DNA from: Desulfococcus multivorans
Lineage (GTDB): Bacteria; Desulfobacterota; Desulfobacteria; Desulfobacterales; Desulfococcaceae
Assembly: GCF_001854245.1 (NCBI RefSeq)
Contig: NZ_CP015381.1
Location: 3,569,001-3,633,000, forward strand
Direction of reading: 5' to 3'
Length of the DNA: 64,000 nucleotides
The notes under the pieces are model-generated. The model did not search any database. It saw only the letters and a program-made list of their open reading frames with translations, and had not been told where the DNA came from. Shown here piece after piece: positions 18,601 to 28,530 of this stretch (positions within the stretch are counted from its first letter, which is position 1; each line of letters opens with the position of its first letter). The translations under genes and the position numbers were made by a program.

Positions 18601-20307
18601 ATGCTGAGCATCCGAAAAATCGGGGTCTTCGGACGAACCTACCGTCATCTCAACCGGTACCGTCATATCCTGGGCATCCTCATCAAATACGGATTCGGAG
18701 ACCTCATCGAGCGCCTGAACATCGACCAGTACATCGAGACCGGCCTCCAGATGCTCTCCAGCAGCAAGCGATCCACGGTGCCCGGGCACCACAAGCTTAC
18801 CCGGGCCGAGCGGGTCCGCATGGCCGTAGAGGAGTTGGGTCCCACCTACATCAAGCTGGGCCAGCTCCTCTCCACCCGGTCCGATTTTCTCCCGCCCCAC
18901 TACATCGATGAACTGTCAAAGCTGCAGGACGAGGTTCCGCCCTTTCCCTTCGCGGAGGTCCGAACGGTTTTCGAATCCGAATTCCACAGGCCGCCCGAGG
19001 AACTGTTCGCGACATTCGCCCCCGAACCCTTTGCCTCGGCCTCCATCGGCCAGGTGCACAAAGCCGTGACCCGCAATGGGGACATCGTCGCGGTCAAGGT
19101 CCAGCGGCCGGGCATCCAACAGACCATCGAGGTGGACGTCGAAATCATGCTGCACCTGGCGACCCTGATGGAGCGGAACATCGAGGAGGCGGCGTTTCAT
19201 CGGCCGGTCAAGATCGTCGAAGAGTTCGCCCGAAGCATCGAGAAAGAGATCGACTACACCATCGAGGCCGGTCATATCGAGCGTTTCGCCCGCCAGTTCC
19301 TCAGCGTCGACGCCCTGTACGTTCCCAAGGTCTTCCGGGAGATGACCACCGAACGCATCCTCACCATGGAGTTCGTCAAGGGGATCAAGATTTCCAGAAC
19401 CAGCGCACTGGAGGCGGCCGGCCTCGACAAGCGGCGGGTGGTGGACCTGGGGGCGGACCTGCTGCTGCGGCAGGTGTTCGACTACGGGTTCTTCCACGCC
19501 GATCCCCACCCCGGAAACATACTCGTCCTGCCCGGCCACGTCATCTGCCTTCTCGACTTCGGCATGATGGGAAGCCTCGACCGTTATACCAAGAAGGCTT
19601 TCGTGGATCTGATATACGGTGCGGCCCGGCGCGACGAGTTCCGGACGGCCCAGGTGCTCCTCCGGCTCACCAGTTGGGAGACGGAGCCGGACGTCCGCCT
19701 CCTGGAGCGGGATGTGGCGGACATGATGGGCCAGTATCTCTACAGGCCCCTCAAGGACATCAAGGTGAACAAGCTGCTCCAGGACCTGCTGGCCTTGACC
19801 TCTCGGCACCACCTTCGCATCCCGCCGGATCTCTTCCTCATGCTGAAGGCCTTCAGCTCCGTCGAAGGCATCGCCCGCCTTCTCAACCCGGAATTCGACA
19901 TGGTGGCCCGGGCGGTGCCCTTTCTCAAGCGGGAGAAAATGGCCCGTTTCCGACCCGAGAGGATCGCCGAGGAGATCCTCTCCGTTTCCGGGGACCTCGC
20001 CGCCTTTTTCCAGCAATTCCCCAGGGAGGCCCTGGAGGTGGTCCGCCTCATGAAACGGCAGCGGCTCACGGTCCGGTTCGAGCATCACGGCCTTGAGAAT
20101 CTGATCGAAACCCACGACCGGATCAGCAACAAGCTCTCTTTTGCCATCATCACCGCCGCTTTGATCATCGGATCGGCCATCATCGTCATCGCCAAGATTC
20201 CGCCCCTCTTCTTCGGCATCTCCCTCATCGGCATCATCGTCTTCATCGCCGCCGCCGTCCTGGGGCTCTGGCTCATCTTCGCCATCATGCGCAAAAAGCG
20301 GATCTGA
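18601..20307 (+). CDS. UbiB/AarF (ABC1) family atypical kinase
   Basis: A 568-aa protein of the ADCK/UbiB atypical kinase family. The family KxGQ motif is YIKLGQLLSTR, the Ala-rich loop is ASASIGQVHKA, the catalytic loop is HADPHPGN and the metal-binding DFG is LLDFGMMG. Two hydrophobic helices close the C-terminus, separated by a short Pro-containing turn, giving a membrane anchor as in UbiB. In aerobes UbiB supports ubiquinone biosynthesis or transport; an anaerobe with the futalosine pathway would more likely use it in menaquinone or lipid handling. Start at ATG 18601 (GAGG upstream); the open frame begins at 18544. Confidence 0.9.
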   Translation: MLSIRKIGVFGRTYRHLNRYRHILGILIKYGFGDLIERLNIDQYIETGLQMLSSSKRSTVPGHHKLTRAERVRMAVEELGPTYIKLGQLLSTRSDFLPPHYIDELSKLQDEVPPFPFAEVRTVFESEFHRPPEELFATFAPEPFASASIGQVHKAVTRNGDIVAVKVQRPGIQQTIEVDVEIMLHLATLMERNIEEAAFHRPVKIVEEFARSIEKEIDYTIEAGHIERFARQFLSVDALYVPKVFREMTTERILTMEFVKGIKISRTSALEAAGLDKRRVVDLGADLLLRQVFDYGFFHADPHPGNILVLPGHVICLLDFGMMGSLDRYTKKAFVDLIYGAARRDEFRTAQVLLRLTSWETEPDVRLLERDVADMMGQYLYRPLKDIKVNKLLQDLLALTSRHHLRIPPDLFLMLKAFSSVEGIARLLNPEFDMVARAVPFLKREKMARFRPERIAEEILSVSGDLAAFFQQFPREALEVVRLMKRQRLTVRFEHHGLENLIETHDRISNKLSFAIITAALIIGSAIIVIAKIPPLFFGISLIGIIVFIAAAVLGLWLIFAIMRKKRI

Positions 20308-20316
20308 CGCCGTCCG

Positions 20317-21834
20317 CTATCGGTAGAAAGCGTAGTCGATGCCGTATTTCCTCGCCTTGTAGGCCACCTTCCGCACGGTCGTCTTGAGCAGCTCCGCCGA
20401 CTGGGTGATGTTGCCCCGGGTGTTCTTCAAGGCGTCGACGATCATCTCCCGTTCCACCTTGGCGACGGCTTCCTCCAGGGAGAGATCCGGAAGCGTGTCG
20501 GACGTCTTCCCGGTCTGAAGGGTGGGGGGCAAATGGTAACTGTGAACCACGCCCTCCTCGCAGAGCAGAACGGCCCGTTCGATACAGTTTTCCAGCTCCC
20601 GGACGTTCCCGGGCCAGTGATAGGCCATGAGCATGTCGATGGCCGGGGTGGAAAAGCGGCGGATGTCCTTGCCGTTCTCCAGGCTGTATTTCTCGAGAAA
20701 ATGATCGGCCAGAAGCAGGATATCGGTCTTGCGTTCCCTCAGGGGCGGCATGTAGATGGGAAAAACGTTCAGTCGATAGTACAGGTCCCCCCTGAATGCG
20801 CCCTCCTCCACCGCCTGTTCCAGGTTCTTGTTGGTGGCGGCGATCACCCGGACGTCTGTCTTGATGGTCTTGTGGCCGCCGATCCGCTCGAACTCCCTCT
20901 CCTGGAGCACCCTCAGGAGGTTCACCTGGACATCCGAGGTGATGGAGCCGATCTCGTCCAGAAAGATGGTCCCCTTGTGGGCCAGTTCGAATCTGCCGAG
21001 CTTCTGCCGGACAGCGCCGGTGAACGCCCCTTTTTCGTGCCCGAAAAGCTCGCTCTCGATCAGGTTGGCGGGCAGGGCCGCGCAGTTCATCTTGACGAAT
21101 GGGTTCTTGGCCCGCCGGCTGTTGTAATGGATGGAGTTGGCAACCAGTTCCTTGCCGGTGCCGGACTCGCCCCGGATCAGCACCGTGGCGTTGCTCCTGG
21201 AGACCTGGGAGATCATCTGGAACACCTCCCGCATCTTGTTGGAGTTGCCGATGATGTTGTTGATGCGGTACTTGTTTTCCAGCTCGCTTTTGAGCCTCTG
21301 GTTCTCCTCCCGCAGCTGCTGTCTTTCGAGGTGGATCTTCTCCAGATTGATGACGTGTTGGGCGATCATCATGGCGATGACGCTCAACAGCTCCGTTCCG
21401 CTGTTGAGGGAATAGGACGGGTCGAAGTGCCGGTCCACGCTCAGGGCGCCGATAACCTGGTTCCCCTTGGTGATGGGCACGCAAAAATAGGAGAACTCGT
21501 CCTTGGCCTTTCGGGAATCGGTGCGGTCCAGGAAGAGGGGTTCTTCGCTGATCTTGGGCAGGGCGACCGGCTTGCCGCTTTCGATGACCCGACCGATGAT
21601 CCCCTCCCCCAACTTGTATTTTCCCCGGGCGATGGCGGTTCGGGAAAGCCCGTGGGCCACCTCGATGCTGATCTCGTTCCGGAGCGGATTCAGGATGGTG
21701 ACCGTCCCCCGGATCATGTCCAGGGCGTCGGAAAGGATGGCGAGAACCTTGTAGAGGGATTTTTTCAGGTCGAGATGTTCGTTAAGGGTCTTACTGATCT
21801 CGTAAAGGAGTGTGATTTCTTCTATTTTCTTCAT
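20317..21834 (-). CDS. GAF-domain sigma-54 transcriptional activator, NifA-like
   Basis: A 505-aa bacterial enhancer-binding protein. A GAF domain fills about residues 1-170; the AAA+ domain has Walker A GESGTGKE near 220, the sigma-54-contacting GAFTGA near 268, and the Walker B-type FLDEIG. A Fis-type HTH lies at the C-terminus ([15 protein letters not shown]...). The N-terminal [13 protein letters not shown]...[10 protein letters not shown] is like NifA regulators and their paralogues in Desulfobacterota. No nif genes are nearby, so the target is unknown. Start at the ATG at 21834; the frame upstream to 21921 is repeat DNA. It is convergent with the UbiB gene (9-base gap). Confidence 0.88.
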   Translation of the reverse strand: MKKIEEITLLYEISKTLNEHLDLKKSLYKVLAILSDALDMIRGTVTILNPLRNEISIEVAHGLSRTAIARGKYKLGEGIIGRVIESGKPVALPKISEEPLFLDRTDSRKAKDEFSYFCVPITKGNQVIGALSVDRHFDPSYSLNSGTELLSVIAMMIAQHVINLEKIHLERQQLREENQRLKSELENKYRINNIIGNSNKMREVFQMISQVSRSNATVLIRGESGTGKELVANSIHYNSRRAKNPFVKMNCAALPANLIESELFGHEKGAFTGAVRQKLGRFELAHKGTIFLDEIGSITSDVQVNLLRVLQEREFERIGGHKTIKTDVRVIAATNKNLEQAVEEGAFRGDLYYRLNVFPIYMPPLRERKTDILLLADHFLEKYSLENGKDIRRFSTPAIDMLMAYHWPGNVRELENCIERAVLLCEEGVVHSYHLPPTLQTGKTSDTLPDLSLEEAVAKVEREMIVDALKNTRGNITQSAELLKTTVRKVAYKARKYGIDYAFYR

Positions 21835-21870
21835 AATGCCCCGGTTCGTCCCATGATGAGGCTGAGGGTT

Positions 21871-21990
21871 ATAGGCTGAAGGCTGAAGACTGAAGGGGTG
21901 CATCCGTGACGAACGGTGCACTTACCTCCTTCCGGCTTCGGTCTTCGGTCTTCCGCCTTCGGTCTCCAGTCTCCAGTCTTCAGCCTCTAT
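21871..21990. repeat. Degenerate heptamer repeats forming an inverted pair
   Basis: The left arm (21871-21896) is a run of GGCTGAA/GACTGAA units. The right arm (about 21927-21990) contains the complementary TTCGGTC/TTCAGCC/CCAGTCT units and ends in AGCCTCTAT, which is complementary to ATAGGCT at the left start except for one extra base. A long imperfect hairpin is possible, with a loop containing GTGCATC...GGTGCAC. Confidence 0.75.
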
Positions 21991-22183
21991 CCCGTCACCA
22001 TTACAAAAGCCGAAAGTTGAGATGTATATTAACAATATAACATTTTTGCAATAAATAACTGACGCTTCGACATTTTCAAGACGGCTTGGAGCCCAGGGGG
22101 ATTTCGCGGACCGGGTCCGCGCCTGCCAAAGCGGCGCATTCCCCCGGCCTTCAGCCCGAGCCTCTGAAACGGGAAAGTTTGTT

Positions 22184-22213
22184 TTGACAGTGTGTCCTGA
22201 CTTGGCTTACTGT
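22184..22213 (+). promoter_or_regulatory. Possible sigma-70 promoter for ptsP
   Basis: TTGACA at 22184-22189 and TACTGT at 22208-22213 with an 18-base spacer. The -35 is perfect but the -10 matches only three of six bases. Confidence 0.3.
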
Positions 22214-22395
22214 AAGGCTGTCGTGTTGTTTCCGCCACGGTTGCCGTGGATGCGGCCCTGCCCACAGCCTGCCGGATGCCGCATGGGATGCCGCCCGTGA
22301 GCCTCATGCAGGGATCGATCCCAGGACACGGCCGGGAGGTGCATGCCGTGTTCAGGGCTGTCCAGGGCTTCGGAAAAATTGGGGAGGTTCCGTTT

Positions 22396-24672
22396 ATGTC
22401 CCGTAAAGATCGAGATCATTTCAACCTGCTGTGCGACATCGGGGAGCTTGCGGCACTGGTCACCGGAAGCCACAACATCGAAACCTTCATGGACAGCGCT
22501 GTCCGGCTGGTTTCCCGGCATCTAAAGGCCGACGTCTGCTCCATCTACCTCTATGACGAATCCGCGGAGGAGCTGATTCTGAGGGCCACCATAGGGCTCA
22601 ACCCCAAGGCGGTGGGGCGGATTCGCATGAAACCCGGCGAAGGCCTCGTGGGAGCGACCTTCGAAAACCTTCACCCCATCCGGGAATCCGCCGCCGGCGG
22701 CAATCCCCTGTTCAAATACTTCGAGGAGGCCGACGAGGAACGCTTCGAGTCCTTCCTGGCCGTCCCGATTCAACGGGGCGTTCAGCGGATCGGGGTCCTG
22801 GTGGTACAGCACGAGACAGCGGACTATTTTTCCGAAAGAGACGTCATGGCGCTGAAAGCCTCGGCGTCCCAACTGGCCGGCGCCGTCGAGAACGCGCGGC
22901 TGCTCATGGATCTTTACGAGGCCACCGGGACCCACCCCGAGGTCCAGGCCCCGGCATCCCTCCAATTCATCCGGGGGCAGTCGGCCTCCGAAGGTATCGC
23001 CCAGGGTCCCATCACCTTTTTCAAGAAAAGCCACGTCGCCTTTCTGTCGGGCGACGCCCACCGGAACGAAAACTTTACGGTGGAGGATTTTCACGAGGCC
23101 GTCCGGCAAACCTCCCGGCAGCTCGCCGATTTGCAGTCCCGACTGGCCGAGCGGCTTCCTGAAAGCGCGTCCCTCATCTTCACGGCCCATTTCATGATCC
23201 TGAAGGACCCCAAGTTCATCGACCGGATCGTCCACCAGATCGCCGAGGGCGTCTCCCCGCCGGAGGCCGTTAAAAACGTGGCCCGCCACTACATCAACGT
23301 CTTCGCGTCGAGCAGCCATGCCTATATCCGTGAAAAGGTCAGCGATATGGAGGACCTGGCGGGCCGCATCCTGAAAAATCTCTTCCGGCGGGGCGCTGAA
23401 AAGCAGGAGAATGAAAAGGGAAAGATTGTCGTGGCGGCGGAGCTCTATCCGTCCGAAATATTGAAAATGGCCTCCGAGGAGGTCCAGGGCGTCATCCTGG
23501 TCAAAGGCGGCATCACCTCCCATGTCTCCATCCTGGCGCGCTCCCTCAAAATCCCGCTGGTGATCGCCGATCATCCTCACCTGATGCATCTGCCGGAAGA
23601 GACGCCGGTCCTTCTCGACGCCAACGTGGGAAACATCTATATCCGACCGGATCAGGAGATCCTCCTCCAGTTCGCCGGACAGGAGGCTGCCGGCAAGATC
23701 GCAGCCGCATCTCCGAGCACGGTGTGCCGGATCACCCAGACCGGCGACGGAACGCGCGTCCGCCTCCTGGCCAACATCAACCTCCTGAGCGAGCTCTCCA
23801 CGGCCAAGGAACTGAATGCCGAAGGCATCGGCCTCTACCGGACCGAGTTCCCCTTCATCATCCGCCCGACCTTTCCGTCGGAGGAAGAGCAGTATCTCGT
23901 CTACAAACATCTTTTCGATGAAATGGCGGACCGGGAGGTCACCATACGCACCCTTGACATCGCCGGGGACAAGGCCCTGGTCTATGCAAACGCCACCAGC
24001 GGAAAGAACCCCGACCTGGGGCTCAGGTCGATCCGCTTTTCCCTCCGGAACCGCCCCCTGTTCGAACAGCAGCTTCGGGCCATCCTCCGGGCGGGCGCGG
24101 AGGCTCGGCATCTCCGGATCATGTTCCCCATGATCTCCTCGCTGGACGAATTCCGCGATGCCCGTTCGGTTGTCGATGCCTGCGTGCGTGACCTGAAACG
24201 GGAAGACCTCCCCCATCACCCCGGCCCGTCCATCGGGATGATGGTGGAAGTCCCCTCGGTGGTGGAGATCATGCCGGCCCTGGCCCGGGAGGCCGATTTC
24301 TTCTCCATCGGCACCAACGATTTCATCCAGTACACCCTGGCCGTCGACCGCACCAACGAAAAGGTGGCCGACTATTACCGAGCCTATCATCCGGCGGTGC
24401 TGCGGGGACTGGCCAGGGTCGTCCGTGCGGCGAAGACCGCCGGACGCGAGATCGCCGTCTGCGGCGAGATGGGGCATGAGACGGCGTACATTCCCTTCCT
24501 GCTGGGCATCGGCATCCGCATCCTGAGCGTCGGCCCGCAGTTTCTGCCGGCGCTCCGCGAACGCATTGCCGGCCTGACCCTGGCGGAAGCCGAGCGGCAT
24601 GCCCGACTCCTGCTGGCTGAAGACACCCTGGCCGGTGCCCTCAAAGTGCTTGAAACCCCGACGTCGGGATAG
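22396..24672 (+). CDS. ptsP: PtsP: GAF-domain phosphoenolpyruvate-protein phosphotransferase (enzyme I Ntr)
   Basis: A 758-aa protein. A GAF sensor domain (about residues 15-175) is followed by a complete PTS enzyme I: N-terminal helical region, phosphohistidine site H376 in GGITSHVSILARS, PEP-binding GLYRTEFPF, IGTNDFIQYTLAVDR and the catalytic C689 in VCGEMG. It takes phosphate from PEP and passes it to an NPr/HPr protein in the regulatory nitrogen PTS rather than for sugar uptake; no NPr or EIIA gene is in the window. Start at ATG 22396 with GGGGAGG nine bases before; the 50 residues possible upstream lack conservation. Confidence 0.92.
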   Translation: MSRKDRDHFNLLCDIGELAALVTGSHNIETFMDSAVRLVSRHLKADVCSIYLYDESAEELILRATIGLNPKAVGRIRMKPGEGLVGATFENLHPIRESAAGGNPLFKYFEEADEERFESFLAVPIQRGVQRIGVLVVQHETADYFSERDVMALKASASQLAGAVENARLLMDLYEATGTHPEVQAPASLQFIRGQSASEGIAQGPITFFKKSHVAFLSGDAHRNENFTVEDFHEAVRQTSRQLADLQSRLAERLPESASLIFTAHFMILKDPKFIDRIVHQIAEGVSPPEAVKNVARHYINVFASSSHAYIREKVSDMEDLAGRILKNLFRRGAEKQENEKGKIVVAAELYPSEILKMASEEVQGVILVKGGITSHVSILARSLKIPLVIADHPHLMHLPEETPVLLDANVGNIYIRPDQEILLQFAGQEAAGKIAAASPSTVCRITQTGDGTRVRLLANINLLSELSTAKELNAEGIGLYRTEFPFIIRPTFPSEEEQYLVYKHLFDEMADREVTIRTLDIAGDKALVYANATSGKNPDLGLRSIRFSLRNRPLFEQQLRAILRAGAEARHLRIMFPMISSLDEFRDARSVVDACVRDLKREDLPHHPGPSIGMMVEVPSVVEIMPALAREADFFSIGTNDFIQYTLAVDRTNEKVADYYRAYHPAVLRGLARVVRAAKTAGREIAVCGEMGHETAYIPFLLGIGIRILSVGPQFLPALRERIAGLTLAEAERHARLLLAEDTLAGALKVLETPTSG

Positions 24673-24675
24673 GGA

Positions 24676-25080
24676 TTATTTTATCGTCACCACCGGACAG
24701 GCGGCCTCCATGATGACGTATCGGGCATTCGATCCGAACAGCATCTTCCCGACCTTGGACCGGCGCCTGACGCCCATGACGATTTCATCGGCACCGCACT
24801 CTTCGGCATAACGGACAATGTCTTCCCCGGGCTTCAATCCCCGGATGAGCAGATGGGTTTCGCAGGGAAGGGATCGTTCCCTGCAGCGCCGTTCCGCGTA
24901 GGCCAGGTCATCCTCGGCCCGCTGAATGTCGTCGCTGTCCTTGCCGGACCCGCCGGTGAGGGACCGGATGAGGACCACCTTCCCCTTGAAGGCCTCGGCA
25001 TGCTTCAAACCCAGTTCGAGGGCATCCCTAGCCGCATTGGAGCCGTCATATGCCACCAGAATGATCATTTGCTTTTCCAT
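24676..25080 (-). CDS. Universal stress protein (UspA family)
   Basis: A 134-aa single-domain Usp. It begins IILVAYDGSNAARDAL, the usual first strand and helix, and ends with EIVMGVRRRSKVGKMLFGS and CPVVTIK, the ATP-loop region; the second Gly of the G-x2-G-x9-G(S/T) loop is Arg here, so nucleotide binding may be altered. Start at 25080, with GGAGG and GGGGGG upstream; the open frame runs on to 25179 without conservation. It ends 3 bases from the convergent ptsP stop. Confidence 0.88.
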   Translation of the reverse strand: MEKQMIILVAYDGSNAARDALELGLKHAEAFKGKVVLIRSLTGGSGKDSDDIQRAEDDLAYAERRCRERSLPCETHLLIRGLKPGEDIVRYAEECGADEIVMGVRRRSKVGKMLFGSNARYVIMEAACPVVTIK

Positions 25081-25408
25081 GGTCCCCCCAGTCTCCTCCC
25101 GGCCTTCGTCCAGATCGCCGGGAATCCGAGTCGACACCGTTTTTTGCGGATCGCGATTCAACATGATATGGTATCTCAATTTTCGGCTTTCATGCGATGA
25201 CCGGATAGAGGCACCGGCCTGTGAAAATCGACAGTTGAAATGGTATCATGCAATTCAGAGATTAACATAATGATATTACAGCAGTGTCATGAAACAATCA
25301 AGATGAACCCTGGGATCGCGGGCCGGCGTTACCCTGACAGGAGGATCGTCCCATGAGCGGAGCGTTCCCGATCCCGCGATCCCAGGCCGAAAGGGGCTGA
25401 TTGACGCC
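25081..25408. other. Intergenic region, no gene seen
   Basis: About 330 bases between the divergent usp and LpxH-like genes. Around 25230-25290 it is AT-rich, which fits promoters. I see no RNA gene, repeat or convincing small reading frame. Confidence 0.5.
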
Positions 25409-26170
25409 ATGATCCTGATCGCCGACGCCCACGTCAACACCGCCAAGGGCACCCACCGCCATTTTTTCCGGATGCTGGACGCCCTCGAGGGGACCCGTGA
25501 AGACATCGTTTTCATGGGAGATATCTTCGACTTGTGGATCGCCCTGCCCGGCTACGAACAGCGCGTCCACGCCCGGTTTCTCGCGTGGTGCCGCCGCCAG
25601 GGAATGCACCGGAAGATCGGCTACATCGAGGGAAACCATGAATTTTTCCTGGCCGAGGAGAAAGGAGACGCCTTTTCGTGGGCCACCGATCGGGCCTTCA
25701 GGATCGACGGCCGCGGCAGCCTTTTCTGTCACGGGGACCGCATCAACCCCCTCGATCGCAACTACCTTCTCTTCAGGAAACTCACCAAGAACCGGTTCGT
25801 CAAGGAGATGCTCCGTCGACTCCCCTGGGGGCCCTTCATTGCCGAGATCGTCAAGAAGCAGCTGAAACACACCAACCCGACCTTTCGAAACCACCTCCCA
25901 CGGAAAGCGCTCCTGGATCTCCTGTCGGCCGCCCGGACATCGGGCATCGACCGCGTTTTTGCGGCCCATTTTCACCAGGAGGCCTTTTTCGAACAAAACG
26001 GGGCACATCTCCACCTCCTCCCCGCCTGGATGGACACCGGCAGGATCACCCGCTTCGACCCTCGCACCGGCCGGGTCGTCCACCTGCCGTGGCAGGCCCT
26101 GTCGGAAGGCCGGATGCCGCGACATCGACGCGTGCCGGACCGCGCTGTCGCAGCCGTCAAAATCGGTTGA
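25409..26170 (+). CDS. Metallophosphoesterase, LpxH-like (UDP-2,3-diacylglucosamine hydrolase family)
   Basis: A 253-aa calcineurin-like phosphoesterase. The five blocks are visible: ADAH at the start (D-x-H), FMGDIFDLW (GDxxD), EGNHEFF (GNHE), FCHGD, and AAHFHQE (HxH). The order and the block GDIFDLWI are those of LpxH, which cleaves UDP-2,3-diacylglucosamine to lipid X in lipid A synthesis. Sequence drift outside the motifs leaves a related phosphatase possible. Start at ATG 25409, preceded by AAAGGGG. It is followed by a 95-base gap and then birA. Confidence 0.8.
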   Translation: MILIADAHVNTAKGTHRHFFRMLDALEGTREDIVFMGDIFDLWIALPGYEQRVHARFLAWCRRQGMHRKIGYIEGNHEFFLAEEKGDAFSWATDRAFRIDGRGSLFCHGDRINPLDRNYLLFRKLTKNRFVKEMLRRLPWGPFIAEIVKKQLKHTNPTFRNHLPRKALLDLLSAARTSGIDRVFAAHFHQEAFFEQNGAHLHLLPAWMDTGRITRFDPRTGRVVHLPWQALSEGRMPRHRRVPDRAVAAVKIG

Positions 26171-26265
26171 CTTGTCTCCCCTTTTTCGTTAACCTTCCCC
26201 TTAAAATAAATTAACCAGAACATCCCAAACCGCGTTGGACACCCCGGCGCACGCATAGAGGGGTC

Positions 26266-27225
26266 ATGAAAGCCGCCATATTGAATATCCTCCGAACCCG
26301 TCGGGAGGTGGTCTCCGGGGAGACGCTGAGCACCGCCCTGGGCACCTCCCGGGTCGCCGTCTGGAAACATATCCGGAAGCTCCAGGACCTGGGATACGAC
26401 ATCTTCGCCGGACCAAAGGGCTACCAGCTCCTGGACACCCCCGACACCCCCTTCCCCTGGGAATTTCCAGGGCGGGAAGATCGCATCCACTATCTTCCCC
26501 GGACAGCCTCCACCATGATCGCAGCCCGTGACCTCGCCCGAAACGGCGCGCCCCATCTCACGACGGTCATCGCCGGAATCCAGACCCACGGACGGGGAAG
26601 ACTCCAGCGTCAATGGCTGTCCGAAGCGGGCGGCGTTTACATGACCGTGATCGTCCGGCCCGATATCCCGCTGCTGCTGAGTTCCCGGGTCAATTTTATC
26701 GCATCCCTCACCATGACCCGACTCCTCAGGGATCGCTACGGCCTCGATGCCCGGGCCAAATGGCCCAACGACATCCTGGCGGGCGGGAAGAAGCTCCTCG
26801 GCATGCTTTCGGAAATGGAGATCATCGGCGATATGACGGCCCACATCAACATCGGCATGGGGCTCAACGTCAACAATGACCCCACCCCCCACGAACCCGG
26901 CGCCGTTTCCATGGCACGCCTTTTGGGGAAACGGATATCGCGGAAAGACCTCATCGCCGCCTTTCTCGACGACTTCGAAGCGCGTTTGGCCGGGGTCGAT
27001 TACGACACGGTGGTGGATTCCTGGAAGACCGTGGCCATGCCCCTGGGCCGTCGGGTCCGGGTGGCCACCGCCACCGAGGTCATAGAGGGCCTCGCCGCCG
27101 ACGTGGACCCGGACGGTGCCCTGATCCTGACCCTTGACGACGGCACGCAGCAGAAGGTGATTTACGGGGACTGCTTTTTCCCGTCCCCCCAGGACAACGA
27201 AAACAAAGGAACACCCGCATCATGA
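26266..27225 (+). CDS. birA: BirA: biotin-protein ligase with N-terminal HTH repressor domain
   Basis: A 319-aa bifunctional protein. Residues 1-60 form a winged helix (SRVAVWKHIRKL recognition helix). The ligase domain has TASTM, the biotinyl-AMP loop HGRGRLQRQW, WPNDI, GMLSEME and GLNVNN, and a C-terminal SH3-like domain. It activates biotin and transfers it to carboxylase carrier proteins; the HTH lets biotinyl-AMP-bound BirA repress biotin genes. It is the first gene of a biotin operon (birA-bioY-bioM-bioN), overlapping bioY by 4 bases, which suggests it controls its own transporter. AGAGGGG precedes the ATG. Confidence 0.94.
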   Translation: MKAAILNILRTRREVVSGETLSTALGTSRVAVWKHIRKLQDLGYDIFAGPKGYQLLDTPDTPFPWEFPGREDRIHYLPRTASTMIAARDLARNGAPHLTTVIAGIQTHGRGRLQRQWLSEAGGVYMTVIVRPDIPLLLSSRVNFIASLTMTRLLRDRYGLDARAKWPNDILAGGKKLLGMLSEMEIIGDMTAHINIGMGLNVNNDPTPHEPGAVSMARLLGKRISRKDLIAAFLDDFEARLAGVDYDTVVDSWKTVAMPLGRRVRVATATEVIEGLAADVDPDGALILTLDDGTQQKVIYGDCFFPSPQDNENKGTPAS

Positions 27226-27800
27226 CGCAAACCCCGAATACAGAGCAGCTCCGCCGGACCGTCCAGGCGTCGCTTTTCGCCGCGCTCATCGCCGCAGGCG
27301 CCTTTCTGGCCGTTCCCATCGGCCCTGTGCCCATCGTTCTCCAGAACATGTTCGTCCTCCTGGCCGGGCTGCTTCTGGGACCCCGGTGGGGCCTGGCCGG
27401 CGTCGGCATCTACCTTCTGGCCGGCGCCATCGGTCTCCCGGTCTTTGCCGGCGGTACCGGCGGCATCGGCCGTATGCTGGGCCCCACGGGGGGGTATCTC
27501 CTGGCCTATCTGCCGGCGGTCTGGATCGTCGGCATCGTGAGCCGGAAGGCCGGGGGCCGGGTGATGGGCGACGTCGTCGCCATGAGCCTGGGAGCCCTCG
27601 TCATCTACGCCATGGGCGTACCCTATCTCAAGGTCGTGACCGGGATGTCCTGGTCCAGGGCCGCGGCGGTGGGAATGCTGCCGTTTCTCATCGGCGACGT
27701 CCTCAAGATCGCGGCCGCCGTCCCCATCGCCCGAACCCTCCGACCGATGACGGTCGGCAGGCTCGCATCCCATCCGGCTGATGGCTATTCTCGAGGTTAG
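27222..27800 (+). CDS. bioY: BioY: S component of biotin ECF transporter
   Basis: A 192-aa membrane protein with six hydrophobic helices. The BioY pattern is clear: FAALIAAGAFLAVPIGPVP, LLAGLLLGPRWG, YLLAGAIGLPVFAGG, and GPTGGYLLAY. It binds biotin at the membrane and, with the two genes after it, makes a full energised transporter. It starts inside the birA stop (ATGA) and overlaps bioM by 20 bases. Confidence 0.95.
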   Translation: MTQTPNTEQLRRTVQASLFAALIAAGAFLAVPIGPVPIVLQNMFVLLAGLLLGPRWGLAGVGIYLLAGAIGLPVFAGGTGGIGRMLGPTGGYLLAYLPAVWIVGIVSRKAGGRVMGDVVAMSLGALVIYAMGVPYLKVVTGMSWSRAAAVGMLPFLIGDVLKIAAAVPIARTLRPMTVGRLASHPADGYSRG

Positions 27801-28530
27801 CGGCCTCATCCACCGGTTTCCCGACGGAACGACGGCCCTTTCCGGCATCGATCTTGTCGTCCGGGAAGGTGAGTTCGTCGTGGTGGCCGGCGCCAACGGC
27901 TCGGGAAAGACCACCTTTCTCCGGCACCTGAACGCCCTTCTTCTGCCCCATGACGGCCGGGTCCTCGTGGACGGCGTTTCGACGGCCGACGATCCGATCC
28001 GCGCCCGGAGGACGGTGGGGATGGTGTTTCAGGATGCCGACAGCCAGATCGTGGGAGAAACCGTTTACGACGACGTAGCCTTCGGGCCTGAAAACCTCGG
28101 GCTCGAGCCCGATCGGATCCATCGCAGGGTTACGGCGGCCATGGCGGCCGTGGGGCTTGCCGGTTTCGAGGACCAGCGGCCCCATCTCCTGTCGGGGGGA
28201 GAAAAACGCCGGGTGGCCATTGCGGGGATCCTGGCCATGCGATCCCGGGTCCTGGTTTTCGACGAGCCTTTTTCCAACCTGGACTACCCGGGGGTCCGCC
28301 AAGTGCTCGCACAGATCGTCGCCCTCCACCGACAAGGCCACACCATCCTCCTCACCACCCACGATCTGGAAAAGGTCCTGGCCCACGCCGACCGCCTGGT
28401 GGTGATCAGCGCAGGGCGCGTCGCCCGGAACGGTCTCCCGGCCGAGACGGTAAAAGGCATCGACGCCCTCGGCGTGCGGGAGCCCGAAGCCTCCCGCAAC
28501 GGGATGCCCCTGTCGTCATGGCTGAGATAA
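27781..28530 (+). CDS. bioM: BioM: ATPase subunit of biotin ECF transporter
   Basis: A 249-aa ABC ATPase. Walker A GANGSGKTT near residue 40, Q-loop FQDADSQIVG, signature LSGGEKRRVAIAG, Walker B VLVFDEPFSNLD and the switch His in TTHDLE are all intact. Its position between bioY and an EcfT-like gene identifies it as the dedicated ATPase BioM. Bases 28518-28530 also encode the start of bioN. Confidence 0.93.
   Translation: MAILEVSGLIHRFPDGTTALSGIDLVVREGEFVVVAGANGSGKTTFLRHLNALLLPHDGRVLVDGVSTADDPIRARRTVGMVFQDADSQIVGETVYDDVAFGPENLGLEPDRIHRRVTAAMAAVGLAGFEDQRPHLLSGGEKRRVAIAGILAMRSRVLVFDEPFSNLDYPGVRQVLAQIVALHRQGHTILLTTHDLEKVLAHADRLVVISAGRVARNGLPAETVKGIDALGVREPEASRNGMPLSSWLR

Larger units (their letters stand above)
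21835..22395. other. Divergent intergenic region with heptamer-type repeats
   Basis: About 560 bases between the NifA-like gene and ptsP. The first part is an array of imperfect 7-base units (CTGAAGA-like) on one arm and their complement on the other (21871-21990). The middle (22015-22060) is AT-rich. A TTGACA at 22184-22189 could serve ptsP. Short open frames here have no coding character. Confidence 0.7.
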
